A stretch of 64,000 nt of DNA, from contig JAUTXW010001636.1 of NCBI GenBank assembly GCA_030620095.1, positions 62,001 to 126,000 on the forward strand, read 5' to 3'. Positions 1 to 10,979 of this stretch are shown piece after piece. The stretch is from Kuschelorhynchus macadamiae (lineage: Eukaryota; Arthropoda; Insecta; Coleoptera; Curculionidae). The first letter of the stretch is position 1. Every line of letters begins with the position of its first letter. The notes under the pieces are model-generated. The model saw only the letters and a program-made list of their open reading frames with translations. It had not been told where the DNA came from and made no database searches. The position numbers and the translations under genes were made by a program.

Positions 1-40
1 AGAAATGCACAAAAAGTTTAAATTTTATATCAGAATTCAT

Positions 41-370
41 ACAGGGTGCTCCAAAAAAAAGTTCCGCAAGATAAACTTGTAGGTCGTGCAAAAAATGTAA
101 CACCCTGTATACTACCATCCACGATTTTGATATTTGATCGTAGAGGTTCTTAAAAATAATACATATTATAAATTTGAACTAATTGTCTCAAAAGGAACTG
201 GAAAAAAACGCAAAAAAAAAGAAAAAAATTGAAACTCTGACACCCTGTATAACGAAAATAGTGCGTTTTTGACCATGTATATATTGGCATTTTTTCCTAT
301 TTTGTCGAGTACTATCACCCCCTGAAATATGTCCACGACATTAATTATCACCCTGTTTATTATTGGCATA
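41..370. repeat. Cluster of mariner/MITE-type termini
   Basis: Short termini of the kind that end Tc1/mariner elements occur here: ACAGGGTG near 41 and CACCCTGT near 101, 241 and 351. They suggest several small, decayed MITEs. No full element with a clear target duplication can be drawn and no coding sequence is convincing. Confidence 0.4.
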
Positions 371-2330
371 TGACAACCTCTTTGCTTCTGCAGAATTAAT
401 TATACGTTTGTTTTTTAACATATATCATTTTTTTAAAAAGCATAAACTGCTCCTTAAAGTTAGGGATATTAAAATTTTTAACCTGCCATGATTTTTATAA
501 TATTTAATATACAGGGTTGTAGCATTATATTTTTCATGAGCTAAATTGTTTCATTTGGTGAACAGTTTAATTCACGCCGATATATATTAGAAGTAATTTG
601 GGTTGTCTATAAGTGGGATTTATAAAGTAATATTTAATTTTAGGGTGGAAATGTCGTTTTTTTTTAATTGTACATAAATCAAAACAAGTAATTTACTTCA
701 TATTTATTTTTACGTTGCCATCCAGATAAAATCACAATATTTGCCAATCATTTCAATATTCAAAGCAGGTAAAGGAATTTTATATTTAATATGATTAATT
801 TTGGTACTCTCAAGTCATGGATTCACGGCGTCGACGTCGACTTGCGTTTCTACTTTCGGTTTTCAGTTGCAGTGTTGCCGAATCGAGTTAATGATTTTTC
901 TTAAGTTTCATGGTGAATTTGAATTTGCCGCTTCCTTTCACGAGTCGCTTTACTGACTATTTCCGTGCTCGACCTTCTTGGTTGGCCAACGGTCTTCATC
1001 CCTTGGTATCGTCATTCCGGTTGGTAGTCGAGGTACTTATAACACCTCCATGTGTTGATCCGAAGAAAAATCGGGAATCATCCCGAATATACCCAGTAGT
1101 GGTGATTTGAATTTTTGTTTCTTCGCATGGATTAACTATCTGCCTTATCTGAGAGCCAAAGTAAAGTTTGTGTTTTTGAGAAAACCTGGATTTTTATCCA
1201 GCAATCTTTGGCCATGCCGGAATCAAACGTTTTGGAGTTTTTTTGTATAGTAACTGGGATTTAGTCAAGGTAAGCCGCTTATAATAATTTCACATACCTT
1301 TTTCTTCGTTTTGAAAAATGTTATGTATTTCCCAGTTTTCGTTTTTTTTTTTGGAGTATTCATCCATGGTTTTCCCTCTCCTCTTAGAATCCACATGGGA
1401 GTCGACTCCTAAGTTTTGGCATACCATACCGTACCATGAGTTATGAATTATGGTCTTAAAAGAAACGTAATCTGTTGTCCCGCCTAGACTTGTTTATTTG
1501 ATCCAGTTCTGTTCGAATGCTGTTAGTTCCAGACACTGTAACTGTTCCTTTGATTTTTAAATGATCCTCTTTTGATGTTTTGATGCAGCCTTTGAAGTCC
1601 TGATATCCCTGGAAGGATTTATAAAGACCAGATAATATTTTTACTATTAATTATCCATTTTTATTAATTTTTTTTACTACAAGCATTATTTAATATTATA
1701 CATTTTTACATTTGATTTACAGTTTAAAACGATTTATGCTATTTAAAAGTGAACCAGTTAATTAAATATTTCTTTCTAACTTTCATTTATGTAACAATAA
1801 TTAAAGGTGTTAAAATTATTAATGAGTTATGTGAACTATAGTCGACTATGGGGCTTATTTAATTTTCTTCATGAAAATATTGGCATATTAAATTCCTCTT
1901 TTTTTTTACCTATTTTGAATTATCTTATTTAAATTGTACATTTGCTATATAATATATGGTGTCGTAATTATAGAAAATTTACATCATATTTTCATTTATC
2001 CTGCCTACACTCACCTAATTTTTATCTCAGTTTTTTTTGCTATAGGAACTAGCTTAGGTTAAAGTTTATTTATTTTGGTTTCGCAGTTTTCCTTTATTAA
2101 ATATATAAAAAAAAAACAGCGTGGCGCCCTTTTAGTAGTCTACTTGGATTATGTAATGTATTTTTTTAAGATTTACTTTTGATTTTAAAGAACACACCAA
2201 AATTTAATAATTAAATTCTAATATCTAACATCAAAGTTAATTTAATAAAATTATTTTTCATTTACCTCCGAACCCATAGTGCTCTCCAGATGAAAAGCTG
2301 CCGTTAGCTGAGCGTAAAAAAAACAAGGGG
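371..2330. other. Anonymous intergenic or intronic DNA
   Basis: No convincing gene was found. Most of the stretch is AT-rich. A more GC-rich patch at about 820-1260 has open frames but no recognisable protein motif. It could be the 5' leader of a decayed retroelement, which is a guess. Confidence 0.4.
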
Positions 2331-2723
2331 TATGATACGCTATAGGGTAAAGCGAGACAGCGCCAGGAAGGACAGATTTTCGACTTTATAATGGCGGGTT
2401 AAAAACGTTTTTGGACGAGCATGTGTCAGTTATACAGAGTGTGAAAGAGAGTGTTGCAAAAACTTAAAAAAATATAGAGCTGTACCATTTGTGACGAGAA
2501 CTGCGGAGGCTAATTTCTTTTATTTTTAGATTGCCTGTATTGCCTCCCTTTAATGCACGATATTCGACCCATATTCGATTTTGGTTCCTAGCAAAATAGT
2601 AGTCGATTACTCAAAAGTATATGTTTTTTTATTTGAACGATACTTAAGGGTAAAAAAAAAGAACTTTAAAACAAAAATTTTTTGAAAGCTCAAAAAAAAT
2701 AAGTCAATAAATAATTAATAAGT

Positions 2724-3060
2724 GGTAAAACCGTCACGAACGTTAATTACGGCTTGACATCTTCTCGGCATGCTGTCAATTAAAGTATTAATTTTATGCT
2801 GTGGTACAGCATTCCATAATTCTGGAAGAATTCTTTTTAAATCATCGAATGCTTGTACTGCTGGCACGTGTTCATCCAATTTTCTTAATTACTTTTGCAA
2901 ATGCTCAAAATGCCGACCGTCATTGTCAATACAAAGTTGCAATGTTTCCTATGTCGATTGGACTGTAGCCTCCACTTCTGCTATAGAGATACTTTGGATG
3001 AATTTCCTAAACCGGTCCACCATATCGTTTCTTGTATTTTTTTGGTAAAATGACATACTA
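2724..3060 (-). pseudogene. Tc1-like transposase C-terminal fragment
   Basis: Read on the minus strand, this stretch encodes a decayed transposase C-terminus. It includes HVPAVQAFDDLKR, then ILPELWNAVPQ, and then INTLIDSMPRRCQAVI just before the end. The IDSMPRRCQAVI signature is typical of the C-terminus of Tc1/mariner-superfamily transposases in insects. In-frame stops and the absence of the catalytic D, D and D/E blocks show it is dead. It is unrelated to the DD41D mariner that starts about 220 bp downstream. Confidence 0.6.
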
Positions 3061-3279
3061 CCTGGTCTGTGCGGGCGATGTTAATGTTAATCTTCTTAAG
3101 TTTTCAATGATGTACTGCAATCATTTGGTCTCAGCCAATTGATTTCAAATGCTACCAGATTAACTTATAACCTGAAACACTACTTGATTTAATCATAACT
3201 AATAGAAAAGAATTAATTACGTACTCTTGAGTAACTACATGTGATCCTATTCATACAGATCATGAAGCCGTATATTGTA

Positions 3280-5891
3280 CAGGGTGTCCGGATTGGTTGC
3301 AAAAGCAGGGTATCTCGCTTATTTTTAAAGATAGAACCTTGCGGTTTTCACGAACCTGAGCTAATTTTTTGTGAAACTCATGAAGCCGTAAATAAAATTT
3401 TCATAGCCTTCTTCGTTTATAAGATACAGGGCGAAATAGAAAATTTTGCCTTTTGGGACCCCCCTCGTATCTCGGTTATCCTTTAACTTAACGCAAGGGG
3501 AAAAATTGCTGCTTATGCAGTTTTTTACGCTGGATCCAGTGGCGTAGTCATATTTTTCATTTGAGTTGTTATTTTTTAGATATGACCCAAAGTTGTGTTT
3601 TTTTAAATGGGAATATTTGACCAAAAATTGATTTGCCCTTTTAAAAGCTTCTCAAAAATATATAATAGTATGGGTCTATTTTAATAAACAACAACAAAAA
3701 TCCTAATTTTTATAATTATCATCCCAAATTTTGCAGTAGGCCATGCAAAACGATGCCGTTTTCTTTTGTTTTCTTGGAAGCAAATGACATTTCCCAATTT
3801 TGTACGCGTATATAAAATATAGCGCTAGTTTTTTGTATTTATTTATTGTGTAAAAATATATTTGTATTATTATGGAAGAAAACCAAACTTTCGAACATTA
3901 TGAAAAGTACGATATGTTAGCTTGTTTTATATTAAGTAATGAAAATGTTGAAGCGGCTTCTGAGATGTATTTTAACAGGTAAATAGTTAATTTTTAGGTA
4001 TGTTGAAATACTATTGCTTAATTTTTATTTAGATATCCAGAAAGGAGGCAACCTAATATATCCATTTTTTATCGGATCAAAAAGAATTTACTTAATCAGG
4101 GATCATTTATCAAACCTCGCACGAAAACATATAATGAAGAAAATCGGGAGGCTGAGGAAATTACGGTTTTGGCTAATACAGAAGCTTACTCTTGTAGGGC
4201 CAGTGAAAATGGCATAGGGATTCCAAAAACTAGAGTTCAAGAAATTCTAAAAAAGCACAAATACCACCCATACAAATTTAGGCTCGTGCAGCACTTACAG
4301 CCAAGGGATGCAGAGCATCGGGTAGTCTTCTGCAATTGGTTTCGAGAAAGATGCGATATGGTTAGAGATTTTGAAAGGAAGGTTATATGGTCCGACGAAG
4401 CACATTTCAGTAATTCTGGTATACTCAATAGGCACAATAGTAGATTCTGGTCCCAGGAAAATCAACACTAAATATTTCCCAGAAGACAGCAGGGCAGGTT
4501 TGGTCTAAATGTGTCCTGCTTCATATTAGGAACACATAAAATTTTATATATTTGAGGGAAATCTAACAGCCAATCTCTATATAGAAATTTTAGAGGCAGC
4601 TATACCTGAATTACTTGACGATGTTCCTCTAGCGCAAATTAACGAAATTTATTTTCAACAGGACGGTGCTCCTGCACACAATTCTGGAATGACGAGATTA
4701 TTTTTGGACAATAATTTTACCAATCAATGGATCGGAACAAATGGACCTATAAAATGGCCCCCTAGGTCCCCAGATTTGTCAATTTTAGATTTCTTTCTAT
4801 GGGGATATCTTGGAAATAGAATTTACAAAGACCACTATGATAATGTCCAAGATTTAGGAAATGCAATAAGAGAAAATTTTCGCTATTTACAAAATCATCC
4901 CGTTATTTTGCTTAATTCCCTAAAACGAATACGAAAATGGTGCGAAGCATGCATAGAACAAAATGGAAATCAATTTGAACGTTACAAATGTAAAGATCAT
5001 GCCAATCAATACCAGCAAGATCAGACATAAAGTCCACTGATGAAGGTGCTCTAAAATTTCTACGTTGTATAAATTTATCAGGAATTTTGATTTTGTCACA
5101 GTTTACAGTACAGGGTGTCCGGATTTGGTTGCAAAAGCAGAATATCTCGCTTGTTTTTAAAGATAGAACTTATTCTTTTGATTTCCTTGGTTACTGTAGT
5201 TCTTATACGACAGTTAATTTTTGCAGAAAGGCTTGTTACATAATAATTTATTACTGTTTTGTTCTTGTGTTACATAAATCTAGGTAGGTGGTACTTTTTT
5301 GGTGCAAAATTATCAATACATATTTTGATAAATAGATTTAATTACATATTTATTTTGATTTATTGTTAGGATGTAGATATTGTTAACGACTTTAAATAAA
5401 AGGCAGCATTGTTTTGCATGACCTACTGCAAAATTTGGGATGATAATTATAAAAATTAGGATTTTTGTTGTTGTTTATTAAAATAGACCCATACTATTAT
5501 ATATTTTTGAGAAGCTTTTAAAAGGACAAATCAATTTCTGGACAAATATACAGGGTGTCCCATTTAAAAAAACACAACTTTGGGTCATATCTAAAAAATA
5601 ACAACTCAAATGAAAAATATGACTACGCCACTGGATCCAGCGTAAAAAACTACATAAGCAGCAATTTTTTCCTTTGCGTTAAGTTAAAGGATGACCGAGA
5701 TACGAGGGGGGTCTCAAAATGCAAAATTTTCTATTTCGCCCTGTTTCTCATAAACGAAGAAGGCTATGAAAATTTTGTATACGGCTTCATGAGTTTCACA
5801 AAAAATTAACTCAGGTTCATGAAAACCGCAAGGTTCTATCTTTAAAAATAAACTAGATATTCTGCTTTTGCAACCAAATCCGGACACCCTG
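3280..5891 (+). mobile_element. DD41D Tc1/mariner element with ~490-bp TIRs
   Basis: The left end TA|CAGGGTGTCCGG at 3278-3280 and the right end CCGGACACCCTG|TA at 5891-5893 are inverted copies with TA on both sides, as expected for Tc1/mariner. The inverted similarity runs inward for about 490 bp (3280-3770 and 5402-5891), far longer than the roughly 30-bp TIRs of Mos1. A transposase gene lies between on the plus strand. An extra copy of the left TIR tip begins at 5111 and is flanked by LINE sequence (see the repeat at 4980-6022). The region between ORF and right TIR is therefore rearranged, and the element is not one clean insertion. Confidence 0.7.
3872..5030 (+). pseudogene. DD41D mariner transposase, with intron, frameshifted
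   Basis: Start ATG at 3872 opens a helix-turn-helix-like N-terminus (MEENQTFEHYEKYDML). A GT-AG intron of about 54 bp (3979-4032) fits: splicing joins MYFNR to YPERRQP in frame. The catalytic blocks are VIWSDEAHFS, FQQDGAPAHN and PPRSPDLSILDFFLWG. Forty-one residues separate the second and third catalytic aspartates, which is DD41D spacing. A frameshift or stop lies at about 4470-4550 between the first and second blocks, so the gene is dead. The last roughly 16 codons (RYKCKDHANQ and on) are not transposase: they are antisense LINE sequence fused by a rearrangement. Confidence 0.75.
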
Positions 5892-6022
5892 TACTGTAAA
5901 CTGTGACAAAATCAAAATTCCTGATAAATTTATACAACGTAAAAATTTTAGAGCACCTTCATCAGTGGACTTTATGTCTGATCTTGCTGGTATTGATTGG
6001 CATGATCTTCACATTTGTAACG
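4980..6022. repeat. Mirrored LINE/mariner-end junction
   Basis: The segment 4980 to about 5165 recurs as its reverse complement at about 5840-6022. Each arm consists of about 130 bp of LINE sequence, then TA, then about 55 bp of mariner TIR. A spacer of about 675 bp lies between the arms. The right arm continues into the LINE in sense orientation. The left arm is fused to the transposase C-terminus. The same junction twice in opposite orientation indicates an inverted duplication rather than two independent insertions. Confidence 0.65.
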
Positions 6023-8025
6023 ACGTGAACACTAAAGTTTGCATTTTTAATAGTCATATATTATCTGTCGTGGATAAACACTGTCCTCTGAAAACAGTTA
6101 ATTTAGGTAAACCTCGACCTCCTTGGCTTACCACCAAATATAAAAACACTTAGCAGCTTAAAAAACAAAACATTTTGTAGGTTTAAAGACCTTAAAACGT
6201 TTGGCAGTAAACAGTACTATATTGATCTAAAAAAAGTTACCTTCATACAGCCATTAAAGCAGAGAAATCAGCTTATTACACCTTTAAAATTAATAGTTGT
6301 ACTGGTGCTTGTAAAACAAAATTATTTTGGCAAAAAATTAAAAAGTGGAAGATTATTTCTGGAAAAAATACATCAATACCTGAAGAATTGAGAGACCCGG
6401 ATCATATTAATGACTCTTTGCTTGCTAATATCCTCCATGTCAGGTTTGACCAATCTACCTTTGATGCTGTCCAGAACGCAGCAGCTGACTGGGAGCCGTT
6501 TCAGTTGGTTGAGATTTCTGATGTTTTTGACTGTCTCACATCCATTCAGAGCGGTAGCACTGGTGTTGATAGTATGTCTGCCCAAATGTTGAGCCTCTGC
6601 GTTCTCCATTGTTTGCTACCCCTAGCTAATATAATAAACTTTTCACTTGAAACAAGAACTGTACCAGACTTATGGAAACAAGCACTCATAACCCCAATAC
6701 CTAAAATAGAGAACCCTACTGTGAACGATCTGGGACCAATAAGTGTCTTGCCTGCTGCATCTAAGATACTGGAAAGGATTGTCAAGAATCAGCTATTTTC
6801 TTTTGTCACCGTGCATAATATCCTTCCCAAATTCTAGTAGGGGTCTAGACCCCAACATAGCTGTGCTACTTCTCTGCTTAAAATAACAAGTGATATTAGA
6901 AAATGCTTGGATCATGTTAATTGTTGTCCGCTTGTCTTGATTGGCATGACTAAAGCGTTTGATTCTCTAAACATCGACTTATTGTTGTCTAAACTGGCTT
7001 CTTTAAATATCGAAGCTAATGGATGGTTTAAAAGCTATCTATCTAACAGGCTGCAGGCTGTCTGGTTGGTTGATGGTGGCGAGGTTGTAGTATCAGGCTG
7101 GGAACTGGTGGAGTCTGGTGTCCCCCAGGGCTCAATCAACTGGTCCTCTGCTCTTCACTCTTTTGACTTCTGACTTTGATGGTGTTCTCAAAAACTATCA
7201 TATCGATGCGGATGGCCTGCAAATACCATTGAAGAGGGTTGAGAATGGTTTGTTAGCTGTTAGTAAGGACCTGGCTAGAATTTGGCAGTAGGCATTGAGC
7301 AACTCCCTCATAATTAATCCCAGAAAAACACAGGCAATAATGTTTTCCTGAACAGAATTGGACCTTGATAATGTGTTTATTAAAATTGATAACACCCCTA
7401 TTGAATGGATGGATGAGGTGAAGAATCTGGATTTATATATAGACAGGAGGTTAACTTTTAACAGTCATGTCAATAAAGTATCCCAGAGATCATATTTGAG
7501 GCTGAAATATCTGTATGAATTTAAAAGCTTACTTCCGACCTGGGCTAAAAAAATACTTACTGAGTCTCTGGTTCTCTCAATTCTAGGATATTTGGATGTT
7601 GTCTATGGCCCGTTCGTTACAAACTTTAACAAGTACAGAATCCAGAAGATCCAAAACTCATGTATTAGATACATTCATGGTCTGACACGTAGAGATCATG
7701 TCAGTCAGTATGTTGCTGAGACATGTGGCTGTAATATGGGAGGGATTTACATGTTAGCTGCCTAATCTACAAGACTGTACATCTTGGTAGACCATCTTAC
7801 CTTAACGAGGCTTTGGTGAGGCGGGGCGAAATTCACCAAATCAGTACAAGGAATAGGCAAATAATTGATATACCCAGACACCACACAGAATTTTTTTAAA
7901 TCCTGTTTCTACTACTTAGCCGCTCATTTGTATAACCTCTTCCCTGATTTTCTGGTTGGATTTGTTGCCTTTAAACATAAAATTAGAGACTATTTAGTTA
8001 ATTCACAGCAGAGCCTATAATTTAT
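5895..8025 (+). pseudogene. Jockey/CR1-like LINE ORF2 fragment, decayed
   Basis: The reading frame moves between frames through endonuclease-RT linker, RT and thumb. The linker includes LAGIDWHDLHICND, HCPLKTV and PPWLT (about 5980-6150). The RT includes LITPIPKIENP and SVLPAASKILERIV at about 6690-6790, the motif A region GMTKAFDSL at about 6940, and ESGVPQGS at about 7110. The C-terminal domain carries VKNLDLYIDRRLTFNSHV at about 7420. The motif A aspartate is replaced (GMTKAFD instead of D-x-x-KAFD). The YADD box is not visible, and several stops and frameshifts interrupt the frame. The 5' end is cut by the mariner terminus at 5891. Confidence 0.75.
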
Positions 8026-8480
8026 TTTTAATATCGGTTTGCAAAGTAATGTATTATACAATTGTATGTATGCCTGGTGGTTAAAGTGCGAAACAAAAAC
8101 CGGGCGGAGTCAATCGGTTTAGGAAGGTTGGCCAAGAAATCTGTTTAAACCAGTGGTGTCCCGTCGTTCTTTAAATAATATGGCACTCCTTTTTGACTAT
8201 ATGCACTTCAGATAATTAAAAAATGTAACTATGCTTAATGAACCTTTACCTATATATGTGCCTGTTTTCTTTCGTATATCGCACTTCTATATCTCTTTTG
8301 TGTTGCAAAAACGGCGTGCTTTCGAGTTTTAAAATGATTTAATTTTGATTTTTCTTGATCGATTTACCTATAAATATATTTTTTCTTGAGTTCTGTCATT
8401 AACGGTTAACTGCCTACGTCCACTATTATTGGACCACCCAGTATAGTGATACACGATTTACAAGTCCAGATTTTACAAGG
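8026..8480. other. No gene seen
   Basis: This stretch lies between the LINE 3' end and the foldback element. It is AT-rich with no coding signal and may include the LINE 3' untranslated region. Confidence 0.4.
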
Positions 8481-8484
8481 GCAG

Positions 8485-9215
8485 TCAGCATCAGATCCAG
8501 TGAACAAGATGTATCAAAATTTTAATTTATGCAGTTCGACTTTGGGCTACTCGGGGATGCCAAACGTGGCCGTCTGTCTCCGTTTGTCATATTGCTTTAT
8601 ACAAGGGCCGCCACTGTGAAGTACTATACAGGGCGTTTCGTAATTGCGTGCTGATGTTAAAGGGAGTGTTTTTATGTCCTAAAAGTCTTAACTTTTGAGA
8701 TACAGCATGGTAAAGTTTAAAAAGAAAACATTTTTTTTCATCCCAATTCTGATGCTATTGTAGATAACTGCATGAAATTTGATACACGTCTTCTGTGCAT
8801 TAAGGAGCATACGGATTTACCCAGGTTAATTACATATGCACGCCACTGGTAGAAATTTCAAAAATTGATTGGTATTAAAAAATGCCCTTTTATGCGTAAA
8901 AGACGTGTTTCAAATTGCACACAGTTATTTATCTATAATAGCATCAGAATTAGGATTTAAAAAAAAATGTTTTTTTAAAACCCTGTATCTCCAAAGTTAA
9001 GACTTTTAGATTCAAGACTTTTTTCTTAAAAAGGTCCAAGAATCACCCACCTTTAACATTAGCACGCAATTAGGAAACGCCCTGTATAGTATTTCACAAT
9101 GACGGCCCCTGTACAAAGTAATCTGACAGACGGGGACAAACGGTCGCTTTTGGCATACCCGAATAGCCCAAAGTCGAACTGCATAAGTTAAAATTTTGAT
9201 AAATCTTGTTCACTG
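8485..9215. repeat. Foldback MITE / long hairpin
   Basis: Two arms of about 340-380 bp face each other around a short centre near 8870. Matching pairs include TACAGGGCGTTTCG near 8630 with the CGAAACGCCCTGTA-like block near 9075. Others are GATGCTATTGTAGATAACTG near 8751 with its complement near 8930, and GCAGTTCGACTTTGGGCTA near 8530 with its complement near 9170. The arms contain indels. The structure is a non-coding foldback element whose transcript would form a hairpin of several hundred base pairs. Confidence 0.7.
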
Positions 9216-9365
9216 GAATCAGTGCTAGCTCCCCTACTATAGCTACATTGATGTGTTAATTTTGGAAAAATATGCGTTTTGTAGTTTTTCAAATATTAAT
9301 TGCAATATTAGATATTTTTTGACACCCGGTATTGAACAGAAAATTAATTATTTTGACTAAAAAAA

Positions 9366-9743
9366 CTAAGCCATTTTTGAGGTTGACGGCTGTGATTCTA
9401 ATGGTTCGAGTCCTTCTAAATCGTTGTCTTTCTCTGAAAATGATGAGGTTTCGTCGTCACTACTTGAAGATCCCAGTGTGATAAGTAAATCATCAATAAC
9501 CGTTTCAATTTTGCCATCTACTTCCCAGTATTTATCTTCAATAGAACGAACATGTTTAACATACGATTTCCAATTTTCAGCCGATATTGAGTCAATAGCT
9601 TCTAATGTTATTTTATTTAAATCTTTAATTGAAAGTTCACCGGTGTTGCGCTCTCGAATATATTTTTTTACTCCTGCCCATTCAAGTTTTATAGAGCTGA
9701 GGTCGCACATGTATGGAGGCAGCCTTAAAGGTGTATTTACCAT
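9366..9743 (-). pseudogene. Tc1/mariner-superfamily DDE transposase C-terminal fragment
   Basis: This minus-strand frame encodes RLPPYMCDLSSIKLEWAGVK, followed by a helical segment (AIDSISAENWKSYVKHV) and an acidic serine-rich tail ending at a stop. Insect DDE transposases of the IS630/Tc1/mariner group typically read LPPYHCQYNPIELIWAQVK here and have the same acidic tail. Only the last catalytic block survives; the N-terminal HTH and first two aspartates are missing. It lies just inside the right inverted repeat of the 2343-9987 island and may be the remnant of that element's own transposase. Confidence 0.65.
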
Positions 9744-9987
9744 TGTACCATTTTGTTAGGAACCAAAATCGAATATGGGTTCCTATCCCGCTATAAAGGA
9801 GGATGATACAGACATTCTAAAACTCAAAGAAACTTACCTCCACAGTTCTCGTCACAAATGGTAGAGCTCTATATATTTTTAGGTTTTTGCAACACTCTCT
9901 TTCACACATGCTCGTCCAAAGACGTTTTTAACCCGCCGTTATAAGGTCGAAAATCTGCCCTTTTTGCCGGTATCTCGCTTTACCCTG

Positions 9988-10123
9988 TATATTTAATATT
10001 TTAAAAATGATAACAAGTTAAAAATGGGTTACGAATTTTAATATCCCTAACTTTTAACTAGCAGTTTATTTTATTGTCTATGCATATCTGGATAAATAGG
10101 AATTGATATTTGGTATTTTTTAG
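9988..10123. other. Intron end upstream of host exon
   Basis: A short AT-rich stretch ends in a pyrimidine-rich acceptor (TATTTTTTAG at 10114-10123) directly before the host exon. Confidence 0.5.
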
Positions 10124-10496
10124 TGGCGGAATTGGAAAATTTAATACTCGCAACATTGTACAGAAAACAATATTACCTCTGTACAGGGATCTGTCTAGAG
10201 TTCGGTACTAAAGTGTTGCAACTGCTTGAAACCTCCAAAAAACTATTCCTCTTGTCTGTACTTAAGAACAAAATAAGTAGTGAAGATTTGCTAGAGAAAC
10301 TTCAATTTATTTTGGATAAAATTAACGAGACTAATGAAAAAATATTTACCAGACACCAAAAGGGTAATATAGTTGTGGTGGAAAATTTATATCTGGACGA
10401 AGAGGTGCTCATGCCTCCTCAAAATATGCTAGTTCAAGACGAGAATAAGGATCTAAAAGTTATTTTGAAACAATATAAGCTTAACAAAACTCACAG
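10124..10496 (+). CDS. Exon of an HPS3-like (BLOC-2 subunit) gene, tentative
   Basis: This is a 373-bp internal exon bounded by acceptor TTTTTAG and donor CACAG|GTAATT. It encodes about 124 helical residues, beginning AELENLILATLYRKQ and containing LLSVLKNKISSEDLLEKL. It enters with the last two bases of a codon and leaves after two, matching the next exon at 23748 exactly. From memory the segment resembles the part of HPS3 around its ...SVL...KI..EE... stretch, and the later exons are co-linear with the rest of that C-terminus. HPS3, HPS5 and HPS6 form BLOC-2, which acts in trafficking to lysosome-related organelles. No TE protein resembles it. The family call is weak; the exon call is firmer. 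Upstream exons lie outside the window or were not recognised. Confidence 0.5.
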
Positions 10497-10720
10497 GTAA
10501 TTACAGTTAGTTTTATGAAATTACGTGCATCGTATTTTCAATAGGGAACTTGCATTTTTTTTTAATTACATTAATGTATTCTCTTACATATAAAAAGTAC
10601 ATATCTAAAATATAACGCCTTAAAAATCAATACTTATTTCGGCGAGACAACTCGGGTATAAAAGCGCGCCTGAATCTCTCCGAGCTCATTCAGTGTTCAG
10701 ATCTCGTGGAGTGAAGATCC

Positions 10721-10755
10721 CTGAAGATGCCTCGTGCATTCAAAGGCGAAACGTC
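10721..10755 (+). ncRNA. Hammerhead-like core in Penelope pseudo-LTR
   Basis: CTGAAGA is followed by TGCC, a 13-base loop, GGC and GAAAC, giving the two hammerhead core boxes joined by a GCC/GGC stem II. Hammerhead motifs in PLE terminal repeats are established. Here GTC after GAAAC can pair with a downstream GAC, but the cleavage triplet is not visible in the canonical position, so activity is uncertain. Confidence 0.45.
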
Positions 10756-10979
10756 GGATAGTAATTCCAATTTGACACGGTCTAATCCCAAGAACCATGA
10801 TTTCTTCATTGACCAAAGCCGTGAAAGCTTTCGTTTTATGTTAGCTAACCTCTGTGGGGAGGAAACCAAGAAGGATGCCAAGACTTTTGGCGATCTCCGG
10901 AATAGCAAGAGGAAGTTACTCTGCCTTTCTCCTTAGATGCCGAGATGATGATGTAGTACCGAAATCACTACAGGTGAGA

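Larger units (their letters stand above)
2343..9987. mobile_element. TE island bounded by long inverted repeats
   Basis: Sequence at about 2343-2603 is repeated in inverse orientation at about 9755-9987. The outer ends both read AGGGTAAAGCGAGA, and the inner ends share the block CATATTCGATTTTGGTTCCT. This looks like the long TIR of a cut-and-paste element since filled with other TEs: a mariner, a LINE and a foldback element. A transposase remnant sits just inside the right repeat (minus, 9366-9743). The repeats have diverged and no clear target duplication was seen. The interval could instead be two related MITEs lying in opposite orientation. Confidence 0.5.

Noticed and set aside
166..369. 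Open frame on the minus strand near the window start
   Set aside because: Low-complexity, phenylalanine/isoleucine-rich translation overlapping MITE termini; no motif.
910..1110. 66-codon open frame in a GC-richer patch
   Set aside because: No domain and no splice context; may be part of a retroelement leader.
10124..10496. Assignment of the host exons to HPS5 rather than HPS3
   Set aside because: Both are BLOC-2 subunits with helical C-termini; the block order and the Y-H-L-KE-W pattern in the 34727 exon fit HPS3 better from memory, though neither could be tested by search.
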